A DNA stretch of 64,000 nucleotides, taken from Halapricum desulfuricans (GTDB lineage: Archaea > Halobacteriota > Halobacteria > Halobacteriales > Haloarculaceae). The notes below the pieces were generated by a model. That model was not told the origin of the DNA. It worked only from the letters and a program-made list of their open reading frames with translations, and made no database searches. Made by a program: the position numbers and the translations under genes. Every line of letters begins with the position of its first letter. Position 1 is the stretch's first letter. The stretch covers positions 2,108,001-2,172,000 of the forward strand of contig NZ_CP064787.1 of NCBI RefSeq assembly GCF_017094505.1, given 5' to 3'. Of the stretch, positions 9,653 to 18,007 are shown in pieces.

Positions 9653-10901
9653 CGTACTCCCAGTGTTCGACCGCCACTGTCTCGCCGGCCGGGATCCCCT
9701 CCCGGGACTCGGGTACGACGACCCACCCGTCCGCCAGCGCGACGCTCGAGAGCACGCCCGCGCCGCTCGCCCGTGTCGGCTCGGCGACGACCTCGCCGTG
9801 TTCGTCGCCTCCGGACCCCTCGTCGTCACCCCTCCCGTCGCCGGTGTCCAGCGAGACGCGCGCGAACGTCCGCGCGCCGATCTCACCGGGGATTTTCCGA
9901 GCCAGCGTCGCCTCGGTCGTCGGCGGCTCCGTGGGCGGCAGGTGACCGACGCGCTTGAGCAGCGGTCGCAGCAACTGGACTGCGCCGACGATCGTCGAGA
10001 CCGGATAGCCCGGCAGCATGAGCACGGGCGTGTCCTCGACGAGCCCCGCACCGACGGGATGGCCGGGCTTGACCGCGACGCCGTGAAACAGGACCTCGCC
10101 CAGGTCGTCGATCACGTCCGCCAGGTGGTCGCGCTTGCCGACCGAGGACCCGCCGTTGGTGACGACGACGTCCTTCGTGAGATCGCGCTGGATCGCCGAG
10201 CGAAGCGCCGCCGGGTCGTCCGGGACGATCCGTCGATAGGTCGCCGTCCCGCCCCAGCGCTCGACGTACCGCGAGACCGTGAAGCCGTTGGTCTCGACGA
10301 CCTCGCCGGGTCCGGGGTCGCCCTCGACGAGCTCGTCGCCGGTCGGGACGACGCCGACGGTCGGGCGCTCGTAGACTTCGACCTCGCCGACGCCGGTCGC
10401 CTTCAGCAGCCCCAGATCCGAGGGCCGCAGCCGGTGGCCCGCCTCGAACAACCGCTGTCCCGCTTCGACGTCCTCGCCGACGGGCGCGACGTTCGTCCCT
10501 TCAGCGACTGCCGTTTCGACCTCGACGCGATCCTCCCGGCGGGTCGTCTCCTCAACCTTGACGACCGCGTCGGCTCCGTTCGGCAGCGGACTACCTGTGT
10601 GAACCCACTGTGCCTGCCCGGATGCGACCGATCCGGCCCCGACCCCGAACCGGTCGAGCGTGACGGGCGACCGACCGGTCGCGTCGAACGTGTCGCTCGC
10701 GCGCACGGCGTAGCCGTCCATCGCTGCCCGCCGGAAGTGCGGGACCGGTCGCCGAGCGTCGAGTGGCGTCGCGAGGACGCGACGCTCGGCCGCTGCCAGC
10801 CCGAGTCGTTCAGTCCGATCCAGCGGCGTCGCCGCCTCTCGGAGCGTTTCGACGGCCGACGAGAGTCGCGTCACGTCGTCGAAACCGCGCTGTTCGTCCA
10901 T
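9645..10901 (-). CDS. moeA: MoeA-type molybdopterin molybdotransferase
   Basis: 418 residues from ATG 10899-10901. MoeA motifs: PHFRRAAMDGYAVRAS, LPNGADAVVKVEE, VGVVPTGDELV, VVTNGGSSVGKRD and LPGYPVSTIVGAV; the C-terminal domain IV ends PAGETVAVEHWEYDE. It is the first gene of a two-gene moeA operon and overlaps the second by eight bases. An acidic, glycine-rich insert (around GDGRGDDEGSGGDEHGE) interrupts domain IV, a halophile-style loop. Having two MoeA proteins is common in archaea; the pair may split molybdenum and tungsten insertion, but this cannot be read from the sequence. Confidence 0.9.
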   Translation of the reverse strand: MDEQRGFDDVTRLSSAVETLREAATPLDRTERLGLAAAERRVLATPLDARRPVPHFRRAAMDGYAVRASDTFDATGRSPVTLDRFGVGAGSVASGQAQWVHTGSPLPNGADAVVKVEETTRREDRVEVETAVAEGTNVAPVGEDVEAGQRLFEAGHRLRPSDLGLLKATGVGEVEVYERPTVGVVPTGDELVEGDPGPGEVVETNGFTVSRYVERWGGTATYRRIVPDDPAALRSAIQRDLTKDVVVTNGGSSVGKRDHLADVIDDLGEVLFHGVAVKPGHPVGAGLVEDTPVLMLPGYPVSTIVGAVQLLRPLLKRVGHLPPTEPPTTEATLARKIPGEIGARTFARVSLDTGDGRGDDEGSGGDEHGEVVAEPTRASGAGVLSSVALADGWVVVPESREGIPAGETVAVEHWEYDE

Positions 10902-10958
10902 GTAAGTCCCTTCGGCGGGTCGAACTAAAGTCTCGCGCCGGGCGCGTCCGACAGGACC

Positions 10959-11756
10959 ATGACGGTCGGCCGAGAAGCGCCGCCGATGGCACTTCCAGAT
11001 TTGCTGTTACCGGGGATCGTCGCGGTGGCGGGGCTGGTCATCGGTTTCCTGGGCGTGCGCGAACTGTGGTTCGGGATCCGGATCTATCGCGGCCGACCGC
11101 AGTCGGTGGCCGACGCCGCGAACGACCCGGGGCCGGTCGAGGTCGTCGGCACCGCCAGATCGGACGAGGGAACTGTCGAGGCACCGTTCTCCCGGGCCGA
11201 GTGTCTCGTCTGCGAGTGGGAAGTCCAGCAGTCCGAGCCGACCGGCGATCCGGACACCGCGGGTCGAAACTGGAAGACGCTCGCAACTGGCCTTCGCGGC
11301 GGCCCGTTCCGGCTGGCGGACGACACCGCCAGCTGTCGGGTCGAGCCGAGCGGTTCGGTCCGCCACCTGCGCGAACAGACGGTGACCGTCCCGGCCGGGA
11401 CGACGCCACCCGATGAGATCCAGGCGTTCATCGCGTCCCATCCCGACATCGAGCCACAGGACGAGACGGCCACGGTCGGTCCCGTCGAGATACGGCTCGG
11501 GGACGAACAGCGTTACGTCGAGCGGCGACTCGACCCCGGCGAGGACTGTTACGTGTACGGGTACGCCCACTACGACCCGTCGGCGGGGAGTCGCGCCGGC
11601 GAAGTCAACGTCCGGATCGACGGGGACGGAATCCGGCGGTTCCTGATCGCTGACTCCCGGGAACGGGGCGTCGCGCTCGAACAGGTGAAAATCGGGCTCC
11701 TGCCGACGCTGCTGGGTGTCGCCCTGCTCGGGGCTGCGATCGCACTATTCGTCTAG
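10959..11756 (+). CDS. Membrane protein with GIDE/MULAN-like domain
   Basis: 265 residues if ATG 10959 is used; a second in-frame ATG at 10986 (MALPDLLLPG) would give 256. An N-terminal membrane segment (LLLPGIVAVAGLVIGFLGV) is followed by VEVVGTARSDEGTVEAPFSRAECLVCEWEVQ, the beginning of the E3-ligase-like GIDE domain found between the two membrane helices of MULAN and in archaeal homologues. A second membrane segment closes the C-terminus (LLPTLLGVALLGAAIALFV). No RING finger is present. Function in archaea is unknown; the domain most likely faces one side of the membrane between its two anchors. Confidence 0.7.
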   Translation: MTVGREAPPMALPDLLLPGIVAVAGLVIGFLGVRELWFGIRIYRGRPQSVADAANDPGPVEVVGTARSDEGTVEAPFSRAECLVCEWEVQQSEPTGDPDTAGRNWKTLATGLRGGPFRLADDTASCRVEPSGSVRHLREQTVTVPAGTTPPDEIQAFIASHPDIEPQDETATVGPVEIRLGDEQRYVERRLDPGEDCYVYGYAHYDPSAGSRAGEVNVRIDGDGIRRFLIADSRERGVALEQVKIGLLPTLLGVALLGAAIALFV

Positions 11757-11812
11757 AGTCTCACCTCTCCGCGACCACCGTGTTTTTGCCCCTACCGCCC
11801 TAAGCGGGTCGT

Positions 11813-12169
11813 ATGTCAGCCCTGCGAGACGCGTTGCAAGAGCTGCCCGACGCGGTGTTCGCCGACCTCCTGGAGAGCGACGATGCGTACCTGCTGGTCG
11901 TCGATCTCCCGGGAGCGACCGCCGAGACGGTCGACGCCCACGTCGAAGGGGGACGGATCGTCATCGAAGCCAGACGCGAGAAGGGCCTTCCCGTCGAGTT
12001 CGAGTACGTCGAAGAGGAGCGGTCGATGTTCCTCGACGTCGAGCTGCCGCTCCCGCCGGACGCCAGCGGGACCGGTGCCGAGGGGACGGTCGACAACGGC
12101 GTCCTCGAGCTCCGCCTGCCGAAACAGACCGCCGACCCGTCGGCGACGATCCCGATCGACGAGGCCTGA
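11813..12169 (+). CDS. hsp20: Hsp20/alpha-crystallin family small heat-shock protein
   Basis: 118 residues from ATG 11813. The alpha-crystallin domain is seen as AYLLVVDLPGATAETVDAH, RIVIEARREKG, a shorter central loop, SMFLDVELPLPPDA and the hallmark VDNGVLELRLPK (equivalent to GVLTV-x-x-PK). The C-terminal tail ATIPID contains an I-x-I-like motif used for oligomer assembly. It is an ATP-independent holdase chaperone. The protein is short for the family, with little N-terminal arm. It precedes the UbiB kinase gene on the same strand with an 88-base gap. Confidence 0.87.
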   Translation: MSALRDALQELPDAVFADLLESDDAYLLVVDLPGATAETVDAHVEGGRIVIEARREKGLPVEFEYVEEERSMFLDVELPLPPDASGTGAEGTVDNGVLELRLPKQTADPSATIPIDEA

Positions 12170-12257
12170 TAGTGACCGTCGTCAGGACTTCCCGGAGCGA
12201 CCGCTGTAGTCGTGCGGTCGACCCGGAACGGACATCCGAAGGCGAGGTGGCCGAGCG

Positions 12258-13982
12258 GTGAATCTCCGCGCGTACCGGCGGTTCTTCACGGTCGTCCGGC
12301 AGTTCCTGCCGCTGGTGATCGCCTACGCCCGCGACCGCCGTCGGTACCTGCTGGTCGGTTCGAGCCGCCGCGTCACGTCCGAACAGCGCCATCGTCGGGC
12401 GACAGTGTTACTGGAAACGCTGCTGACGCTCGGCCCGACGTTCATCAAACTCGGGCAACTCCTCTCGACGCGCCCGGACATCCTCCCGCCGGAGTACGTC
12501 GAGGAGTTCTCGAAACTCCAGGACCGCGTGCCCCCTGCCGACTGGGACGACGCGCGCGAGGTCCTCGAAAGCGAGCTCGGCCCGGTCGACAAGCGGTTCA
12601 GCGACTTCGACACCGAGGCGATCAGCGGCGCCAGTCTCGGGCAGGTCTACTACGCAGAGGTCGAGGGCGATCCCGTCGCCGTGAAGGTTCGCCGCCCGGG
12701 CGTCGAGGACCTCGTCGAGGCCGACCTGCGGGTCATCCGGTGGACGCTCCCGTTCGTGATGTACTTCGTCGGCGACGCCCGGTCGTTCTCGCTGGAGACG
12801 CTGGCCGACGAGTTCGCCACGACGATCCGCGAGGAGATGGACTACGGGCGCGAGGCCGAGATGCTGACCGAGATCCGGTCGAACTTCGCCGATGACGACC
12901 GGATCGCCATCCCGCCGGTCGTCGAGAGTCACTCGACCGGCCGGGTGCTCACCATGGAGTACATTCCCGGCACGAAGATCGACGACGTCGAGACCCTCGA
13001 CGAGAAGGGGATCGACCGGACGCGACTCGCTGAGACCCTCGAGCGCGCGTATTTCCAGATGATCGTCGAGGACGGCGTCTTCCACGCCGATCCTCACCCC
13101 GGCAACCTCGCCGTGCAGAACGACGGGACGCTCGTGTTCTATGATTTCGGAATGAGCGGGCGAGTCGATTCGTTCATTCAGGAGAAGATCATCGACTTCT
13201 ATACGGCAGTCGCGGAGCAGGACATCGACGCCATCCTCGACGCGCTCATCGAGATGGGGACGCTCTCGCCAGAGGCCGACCGCCAGGTCATGGCCGACGT
13301 GATGGAACTGGCAATCGCGGACGCCCGCGGCGAGGACATCGAACAGTACCGGGTCCAGCAGATCATCCAGCAGGTCGAAGACACGATCTACGAGTTCCCG
13401 CTGCGGTTGCCGGCGAACCTCGCGCTCGTCCTCCGGGTCGCGACCGTCGTCGAAGGGGTCTGTGTGACGCTCGATTCCGACTTCGATTTCATCTCGGTGG
13501 CGACTGACTTCCTCCGAGAAGAGGGATACTTCGAGGAGAGCGCCCGCCAGTTCGTGCGCGACCGCGCGACCGAGTTCCAGGAAGCGACTCGCTCGACGGT
13601 TCGGATCCCCCCGAAGCTGGAATCCGCGCTCGACCGGATCGAACGCGAGGAGTTCTACGTCCGGGCGGACATCGAAGATTCAGACGACTTGCTCGATGTC
13701 CTCGCGGGTCGGATCGTGCTCGGACTCCTGCTCTCGAGCGGGATCGCCTCGACCGCGTTGCTCTTTGCGCTCTCGACGATCGAGGCGACCGCCGTCGCCG
13801 CCGTCGGGAGCCTGTTCGTCACAGTACTGCTGTATCGCTCGTTCCGCAAGCGACGCGGAATCCGGGCGACGCCGCAGTTCACGCGCCAGCAGATGCGAAA
13901 GCGCGATAGCTCGACGGACACGGAGGAGCCACCGCTCGGCCCGTTCGACGGCAAGAGTGCCGACGAAGCGACCGAAGAGTAG
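12258..13982 (+). CDS. ABC1/UbiB (AarF) family atypical kinase
   Basis: 574 residues from GTG 12258. The family signature KLGQ (64-67, in FIKLGQLLSTRPD), an Ala-rich loop GASLGQVYYAEV, VAVKVRRPG (ATP-binding Lys), HADPHPGNLAV and YDFGMSG are all present. The C-terminus has two membrane helices (about 495-545) and a hydrophilic tail. UbiB-type proteins bind or phosphorylate small lipids and help quinone biosynthesis; in haloarchaea the natural quinone is menaquinone, so the exact role is open. The start region resembles a tRNA D-arm by chance, but no tRNA can be folded there. Confidence 0.9.
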   Translation: MNLRAYRRFFTVVRQFLPLVIAYARDRRRYLLVGSSRRVTSEQRHRRATVLLETLLTLGPTFIKLGQLLSTRPDILPPEYVEEFSKLQDRVPPADWDDAREVLESELGPVDKRFSDFDTEAISGASLGQVYYAEVEGDPVAVKVRRPGVEDLVEADLRVIRWTLPFVMYFVGDARSFSLETLADEFATTIREEMDYGREAEMLTEIRSNFADDDRIAIPPVVESHSTGRVLTMEYIPGTKIDDVETLDEKGIDRTRLAETLERAYFQMIVEDGVFHADPHPGNLAVQNDGTLVFYDFGMSGRVDSFIQEKIIDFYTAVAEQDIDAILDALIEMGTLSPEADRQVMADVMELAIADARGEDIEQYRVQQIIQQVEDTIYEFPLRLPANLALVLRVATVVEGVCVTLDSDFDFISVATDFLREEGYFEESARQFVRDRATEFQEATRSTVRIPPKLESALDRIEREEFYVRADIEDSDDLLDVLAGRIVLGLLLSSGIASTALLFALSTIEATAVAAVGSLFVTVLLYRSFRKRRGIRATPQFTRQQMRKRDSSTDTEEPPLGPFDGKSADEATEE

Positions 13983-14025
13983 GCGTCGTGCTACTCCTGT
14001 GGATCGAGATATGCGAACCGGAATG

Positions 14026-15513
14026 TCACTCGTCGGGACGGTAGTTGGGCGCTTCGTCGGTGATCATCACGTCGTGAGGGTGGCTCTCTTGGTGGCCTGC
14101 GCTGGAGACGCGGACGAACTCCGAGCGCTGCTTGAACTCGGGGATCGTCTCGGCACCGACATACCCCATGCCGGACTTCATACCGCCGACGAGCTGATGC
14201 AGTTCGGACTCGACCGATCCCTTGTACGGCGTCGCCGCCTCGACGCCCTCGGGAACGTACTCCTCTTCGTCGTCTTCCTCGACGTCTTTGAGATATCGGT
14301 CGCCGCCGCCGGAGGACATCGCACCGACGCTGCCCATCCCGCGGTACTGCTTGTACTTCTTGCCGTTCATGGTGATGACTCGCCCGGGCGCTTCGTCGGT
14401 TCCGGCGAAATACGAGCCGAGCATGACGGCGTCGGCACCGGCGGCGATGGCCTTGATCGCGTCGCCGGAGTACCGGATCCCGCCGTCGGCGATCACGGGA
14501 ACGTCGTGCCGGCTGGCGACGTCAGCGACCTCCGTCACGGCGGTGATCTGGGGCATTCCCGCCCCCGAGACGACTCGCGTCGTACAGATCGAGCCGGGGC
14601 CGATGCCGACCTTGAGACCGTCGGCGAACTCGACGAGGTCCTCGGCGGCTTCCTGGGTTCCGACGTTGCCGACGACGACGTCGGCCTCGACCCGTGACTT
14701 GATTTCGCGAGCGCTCTCGACGACGTTCAGGTTGTGGGCGTGAGCACAATCGATGAAGACCACGTCGACGCCCGCCTCGTCGGCGGCGACCGCGCGGTCC
14801 TGCTCGAAGGGGCCGACAGCCGCGCCACAGCGCAGCGCCCCGTCCTCGTCGCGGGCCGCGTCGTCGTACTCGCGACGCTGGAGGATCCCCTGCATCGTGA
14901 CGAGTCCGACCAGCCGGTTCTCCGCGTCGACGATCGGCACCCGTTCGATCTTGTGTTCGTACATCAGCTCGAGCGCCTCGCGCGCCGTGACGTCCTCGCC
15001 GGCCGTGACGACTTCGTCCGTCATCGCCTCTCGCACGGCGTCGGCCTCCCCGACCTCGAGGTACGGCCGAATGTCCGTCCCGGAGATGATCCCGAGCACC
15101 TCGTCGTTTTCGTCGACGACCGGTGCGCCGGAGACGCCCTCCTCCTGCATCATCGCGTCGACCTCCCGGACCGTCTGGTCCGGCCGGGCGGTCACGACGT
15201 CGCGGATGACGAGTTCGTCCGCGCGCTTGACGCGTTCGATCTCGGCGACCATGCGATCGATGTCCATGTTCTGGTGGAGCACGCCCAGCCCGCCCTGCCG
15301 GGCCATCTCGATCGCCATGGCTCCCTCGGTGACGGTGTCCATCGCCGCCGATAGCACCGGAACCTGCAGCTCCACGTTCTTCGAGACCTGTGTCGACATA
15401 TCGGCCTCGTCGGGTTCGACGCGACTCTCTTTGGGCCTGAGTAACACGTCGTCAAATGTCAGCGCCTCGGGTACGTCCAGCTTCGCCGAAAAGGACTGCG
15501 GATCGTTCGCCAT
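14026..15513 (-). CDS. guaB: Inosine-5'-monophosphate dehydrogenase
   Basis: 495 residues from ATG 15511-15513. It starts with the IMPDH barrel ([24 protein letters not shown]), then two CBS domains (about residues 105-225: [17 protein letters not shown] and [18 protein letters not shown]), then the rest of the barrel with the catalytic loop [22 protein letters not shown] and the flap [10 protein letters not shown]. The CBS pair is where adenine and guanine nucleotides usually regulate the enzyme. It catalyses IMP to XMP, the committed step of GMP synthesis. A CBS-less paralogue is encoded at 61.2 kb. Confidence 0.95.
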   Translation of the reverse strand: MANDPQSFSAKLDVPEALTFDDVLLRPKESRVEPDEADMSTQVSKNVELQVPVLSAAMDTVTEGAMAIEMARQGGLGVLHQNMDIDRMVAEIERVKRADELVIRDVVTARPDQTVREVDAMMQEEGVSGAPVVDENDEVLGIISGTDIRPYLEVGEADAVREAMTDEVVTAGEDVTAREALELMYEHKIERVPIVDAENRLVGLVTMQGILQRREYDDAARDEDGALRCGAAVGPFEQDRAVAADEAGVDVVFIDCAHAHNLNVVESAREIKSRVEADVVVGNVGTQEAAEDLVEFADGLKVGIGPGSICTTRVVSGAGMPQITAVTEVADVASRHDVPVIADGGIRYSGDAIKAIAAGADAVMLGSYFAGTDEAPGRVITMNGKKYKQYRGMGSVGAMSSGGGDRYLKDVEEDDEEEYVPEGVEAATPYKGSVESELHQLVGGMKSGMGYVGAETIPEFKQRSEFVRVSSAGHQESHPHDVMITDEAPNYRPDE

Positions 15514-15573
15514 GTAAGCGGTCCGCCGCGACCGCCCAAAAACGTTGCGAGATGTCGAGCGATTGTGAACGGG

Positions 15574-16170
15574 TCACAGGACGGTACGCTCGCTTCGGCA
15601 GATCTCGTTCGCGAGGGTCAGTTCCGAGCAGTCCGCCTCGACGGCGGGTGCGTGCCGGGCGTTCGATTCGATCGTGAGGGTCTCGCTGGCCGCGCCACAG
15701 GTCCCCGCAAGTTCGATCCGCGGCGGGTTCGCCTCGGGGTCGGATTCAGGAAACGCGTGGAGTGTCAGTTCGTAGGTCCCGTCCGGGCCGTCGAGCGCGA
15801 CCCGGTAGCGACCGGGGGCGTCGACCTCGAACTACGCGGCCGTCTCGTGGGCGGCGTCGTATCGCGGGACTGCCGTCGTTGACGCCGCAAACGAGAGGAC
15901 GTCGCCGTCGCTGTCCGGCGGAACCGACGAAACTGACCACTCGAAGGCGTCAAGCTCGGGCGTGGCCGAGAGCGCCGGGAGCCGCGGCGCGAGATTGTCC
16001 CGGCCGCGGTCCGCGGCGTCGATCTCCGCGTCGACGTCCAGACCGGTCGTATCGGCTCTGATAACGAACACGGGATCACGGATCGGATCACCGACGGTGA
16101 CGAACCGCGGCGAGCCGGGACGGTACAATTCGACTGGCGTCTCTGGATCGAACCCCGAGACCGTTGTCAC
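15574..16170 (-). pseudogene. Interrupted gene: reading frame split by an in-frame amber codon
   Basis: Read on the minus strand from GTG 16168-16170, the frame gives 112 residues, meets TAG at 15832-15834, and goes on without shift for 86 codons to TGA at 15574-15576. Both halves have the acidic composition and codon use of a real haloarchaeal gene; just after the TAG it reads FEVDAPGRYRVALDGPDG, like a beta-sandwich segment. Upstream of the GTG an in-frame TGA follows within eight codons, so the N-terminus also seems lost. I do not recognise the family. A single base change (for example TAC to TAG) would explain the break; use of UAG as a sense codon is not expected in this group. Confidence 0.65.
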
Positions 16171-16250
16171 GGCGTCTCGAACCCGGGGAGATCAGTGTCT
16201 CGGACGCGTCGCTGGTCGGAGAGCAGATCACCGAAATAACGCTGTACCGA

Positions 16251-16466
16251 TCACACCGAGCAGGTGTCGATGCCGAGCAGCGAGTACAGCCCGCAGGTGC
16301 CGGTCGCGGCCGTGCCGAGCATCATGAGCGACACGATGCCCAGCACCGGCGACGCGACCGCCGGCAGGTCGAGCTGTCCGCCCAGTACCGCGAGAGATAC
16401 GATTCCGGCGACCGCGCCGACGACGATACGAACGTTCTTGTCGAGAGAACCGACGTTCTGTTCCAT
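16251..16466 (-). CDS. YgaP-type membrane protein (DUF2892 family)
   Basis: 71 residues from ATG 16464-16466: MEQNVGSLDKNVRIVVGAV, then two membrane helices (VVGAVAGIVSLAVLGG and PVLGIVSLMMLGTAATGTCG), ending SLLGIDTC. The N-V-G-x-x-D-x-x-x-R start is the DUF2892 signature. These small proteins occur alone or fused to rhodanese domains and are linked to sulfur or stress metabolism. Two Cys residues near the C-terminus (in TGTCG and DTC) fit the family. Confidence 0.87.
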   Translation of the reverse strand: MEQNVGSLDKNVRIVVGAVAGIVSLAVLGGQLDLPAVASPVLGIVSLMMLGTAATGTCGLYSLLGIDTCSV

Positions 16467-16585
16467 GCATGTGTCATGGGGGCCGGAGGGGTATTATTGT
16501 GTCGCTCCCCCACGACTGCGACGGTTCTGACGGGGCCGCCCGGCAACGAAACGTTTTACCACCCCACCATACTACAGACGAGTGC

Positions 16586-16658
16586 GGGGTCGTGGGGTAG
16601 CTTGGTAACCTTCGGGCCTTGGGTGCCCGTACCCCCGGTTCAAATCCGGGCGACCCCA
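16586..16658 (+). tRNA. tRNA-Pro (anticodon TGG)
   Basis: Acceptor GGGGTCG pairs with CGACCCC (16651-16657) and A16658 is the discriminator base. The D arm contains GGTAGCTTGGTAACC. The anticodon stem CGGGC/GCCCG encloses CTTGGGT, giving anticodon TGG. The T loop is GGTTCAAATCC. A TATA-like ttttacca lies about 28 bases upstream. The 3' end plus its flank is repeated 121 bp downstream. Confidence 0.95.
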
Positions 16659-16687
16659 TTTGCTGTCGCGAACATGTCCGTGAGCGA
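16643..16687 (+). repeat. Direct repeat copy 1 (inside and after tRNA-Pro)
   Basis: A 45-bp stretch starting in the T loop (aatccgggcgacccca) and running 29 bases past the tRNA. It matches 16764-16808 with two mismatches. The layout is that of an attL/attR pair left by an element that integrated into the tRNA 3' end. Confidence 0.9.
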
Positions 16688-16763
16688 CAGCAATCAAAGC
16701 GTTCGGTTTGAACGAGACTGGGGTTCTGCGAGCGACGCGAGCAGGTTCTCAGGCGTGGTTCAC

Positions 16764-16808
16764 AATCCGGGCGACCCCATTTGCTATCGCGAACATGTCC
16801 GTGGGCGA
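16764..16808 (+). repeat. Direct repeat copy 2: partial tRNA-Pro 3' end downstream of the gene
   Basis: Second copy of the 45-bp repeat, offset 121 bp. Just before it the T arm reads GGTTCACAATCC rather than the native GGTTCAAATCC. The 76 bp between the two copies contain a diverged T-arm mimic on the opposite strand (ggtttgaac at 16705-16713) and GC-rich gagcg repeats; no gene fits there. Confidence 0.9.
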
Positions 16809-16835
16809 TAATTATGCGACACCAACGTGTCCTGA

Positions 16836-17573
16836 TCACACTGTCTCGGGTAGCCACCCGCCGTCGACCTCGACGTTCTGTCCGGAGATGTACCCGCTGT
16901 CGGGATCAAGGAAGAACAGCATCGCCTGCGCGACGTCGTCGGTGGTGGCCCAGCGACCGCGAGGGGCCTCCGCGGGGAACTCGTCGGAGTTCTCGACGAC
17001 GTACGGCGAGACGGCGTTGACGGTGATGCCGTCGTCCTGCGTGTCGGCGGCGAGCATTCGGGTGAACATCAGGACGCCTGACTTGGCCGCGAAGTACGGG
17101 AAGTTCTTGGTGTTGACCAGCCCCTTCTCGCTAGAGGCGTAGCCGACGTTGACGATCCGGCCGTAGCCCTGCTCGCGCATGGGCCCCAGCGCGGCCTTCG
17201 AGCAGAGGTAGGTCCCGTTGACGTTCGTCTCCAGCACCGTGTTCCAGGTTGCGAAGTCGATGTCTTCCCAGTGGCGAGGCGCGAACGCGCCGACGTTGTT
17301 GACGAGGATATCGACCGTCCCGAGATCCGACTCGACGCGCTCGAACATCCCGGCCACGTCCTCGGGATCGGTGACGTCCCCCTGGACGACCGTCGTCTGG
17401 ACGCCGGCTTTCGCGGCCCGGTCGGCGACCTCGCTTGCAGCGTCGTCGCTCGTCCGGTAGTGGACGGCCACGTCCGCGCCGCGATCGGCCAGCGCCAGCA
17501 GGAGCGCGCGACCGACGCCTTTGGCACTCCCGGTGACGAGCGCTGTCTGTCCGGTGAGATCCGGTTCGATCAT
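16836..17573 (-). CDS. Short-chain dehydrogenase/reductase (SDR)
   Basis: 245 residues from ATG 17571-17573. Rossmann motif TGSAKGVG (14-21), NNVGAFAP (NAG-type motif), NVGYASSEKG (catalytic Ser) and YFAAK (catalytic Tyr and Lys) are all present; the C-terminus ISGQNVEVDGGW is typical of FabG-like enzymes. The sequence resembles 3-oxoacyl-ACP/CoA reductases. It lies on the same strand as the DUF35-thiolase pair with a 47-base gap, so an acetoacetyl-CoA or other beta-ketoacyl substrate is plausible (inference). A longer upstream frame runs into the DUF35 gene and is discarded. Confidence 0.88.
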   Translation of the reverse strand: MIEPDLTGQTALVTGSAKGVGRALLLALADRGADVAVHYRTSDDAASEVADRAAKAGVQTTVVQGDVTDPEDVAGMFERVESDLGTVDILVNNVGAFAPRHWEDIDFATWNTVLETNVNGTYLCSKAALGPMREQGYGRIVNVGYASSEKGLVNTKNFPYFAAKSGVLMFTRMLAADTQDDGITVNAVSPYVVENSDEFPAEAPRGRWATTDDVAQAMLFFLDPDSGYISGQNVEVDGGWLPETV

Positions 17574-17620
17574 ACACCTCGTTCGACCCCGACGATAAAA
17601 AGCGCGTGCCCGATGGCGGA

Positions 17621-18007
17621 CTATGCCAGATCGAAGGTGACCAGCGGCCGCCCGGTCGTCTCGGACTCGCCCAGTCCGACCTCGACCGCCGATCCGACCT
17701 CGACGTCCTCGGCGTCGGCCTGAACCCGGCCCGTCAGGCGCACGTCGTCGAACTCGGCGACCCCGAGCACGAACGGGACGTCGTCGCTGAAGTCGGGCGT
17801 CGGGACGTACGTGACGTTGTAACTCAGCAGTTCGCCCGACGTGGGGATCTCGACTTCCTCGAGGTCGTCGGAGCCACACTCGGGACAGACCTGCCGGGGC
17901 GGCATCGACTGGTGGCCGTCCGGACACTCAAGCGCGTACGGTTCGCCGTTCTCGATCGCGTCGAGCGCCTGATCGTACCCGTCGTTGGTAATCTCGTCGT
18001 CGCTCAT
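17621..18007 (-). CDS. Zn-ribbon/OB-fold protein (DUF35), thiolase partner
   Basis: 128 residues. The N-terminal rubredoxin-like zinc ribbon has Cys28, His32, Cys41 and Cys44, followed by the OB fold (LLSYNVTYVPTPDF, FVLGVAEFDDVRLTGRV). DUF35 proteins bind next to thiolases; in archaea the thiolase-DUF35-HMG-CoA synthase complex channels acetoacetyl-CoA. The start overlaps the thiolase stop by four bases (ATGA), showing tight coupling. No HMG-CoA synthase gene is in the window. Confidence 0.88.
   Translation of the reverse strand: MSDDEITNDGYDQALDAIENGEPYALECPDGHQSMPPRQVCPECGSDDLEEVEIPTSGELLSYNVTYVPTPDFSDDVPFVLGVAEFDDVRLTGRVQADAEDVEVGSAVEVGLGESETTGRPLVTFDLA

Noticed and set aside
9474-10928. 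Open frame of 484 codons on the plus strand across the moeA pair
   Set aside because: Antisense to two well-supported moeA genes; composition is that of a shadow frame.
12240-12260. tRNA-like GGCGAGGTGGCCGAGCGG at the start of the UbiB-type gene
   Set aside because: It resembles the acceptor and D arm of a Ser or Leu tRNA, but no anticodon arm, T arm or pairing acceptor end follows.
15832-15834. UAG as a sense codon (pyrrolysine) in the split gene
   Set aside because: No pyrrolysine genes are visible, the group is not known to use it, and the gene also lacks a good N-terminus; decay is simpler.
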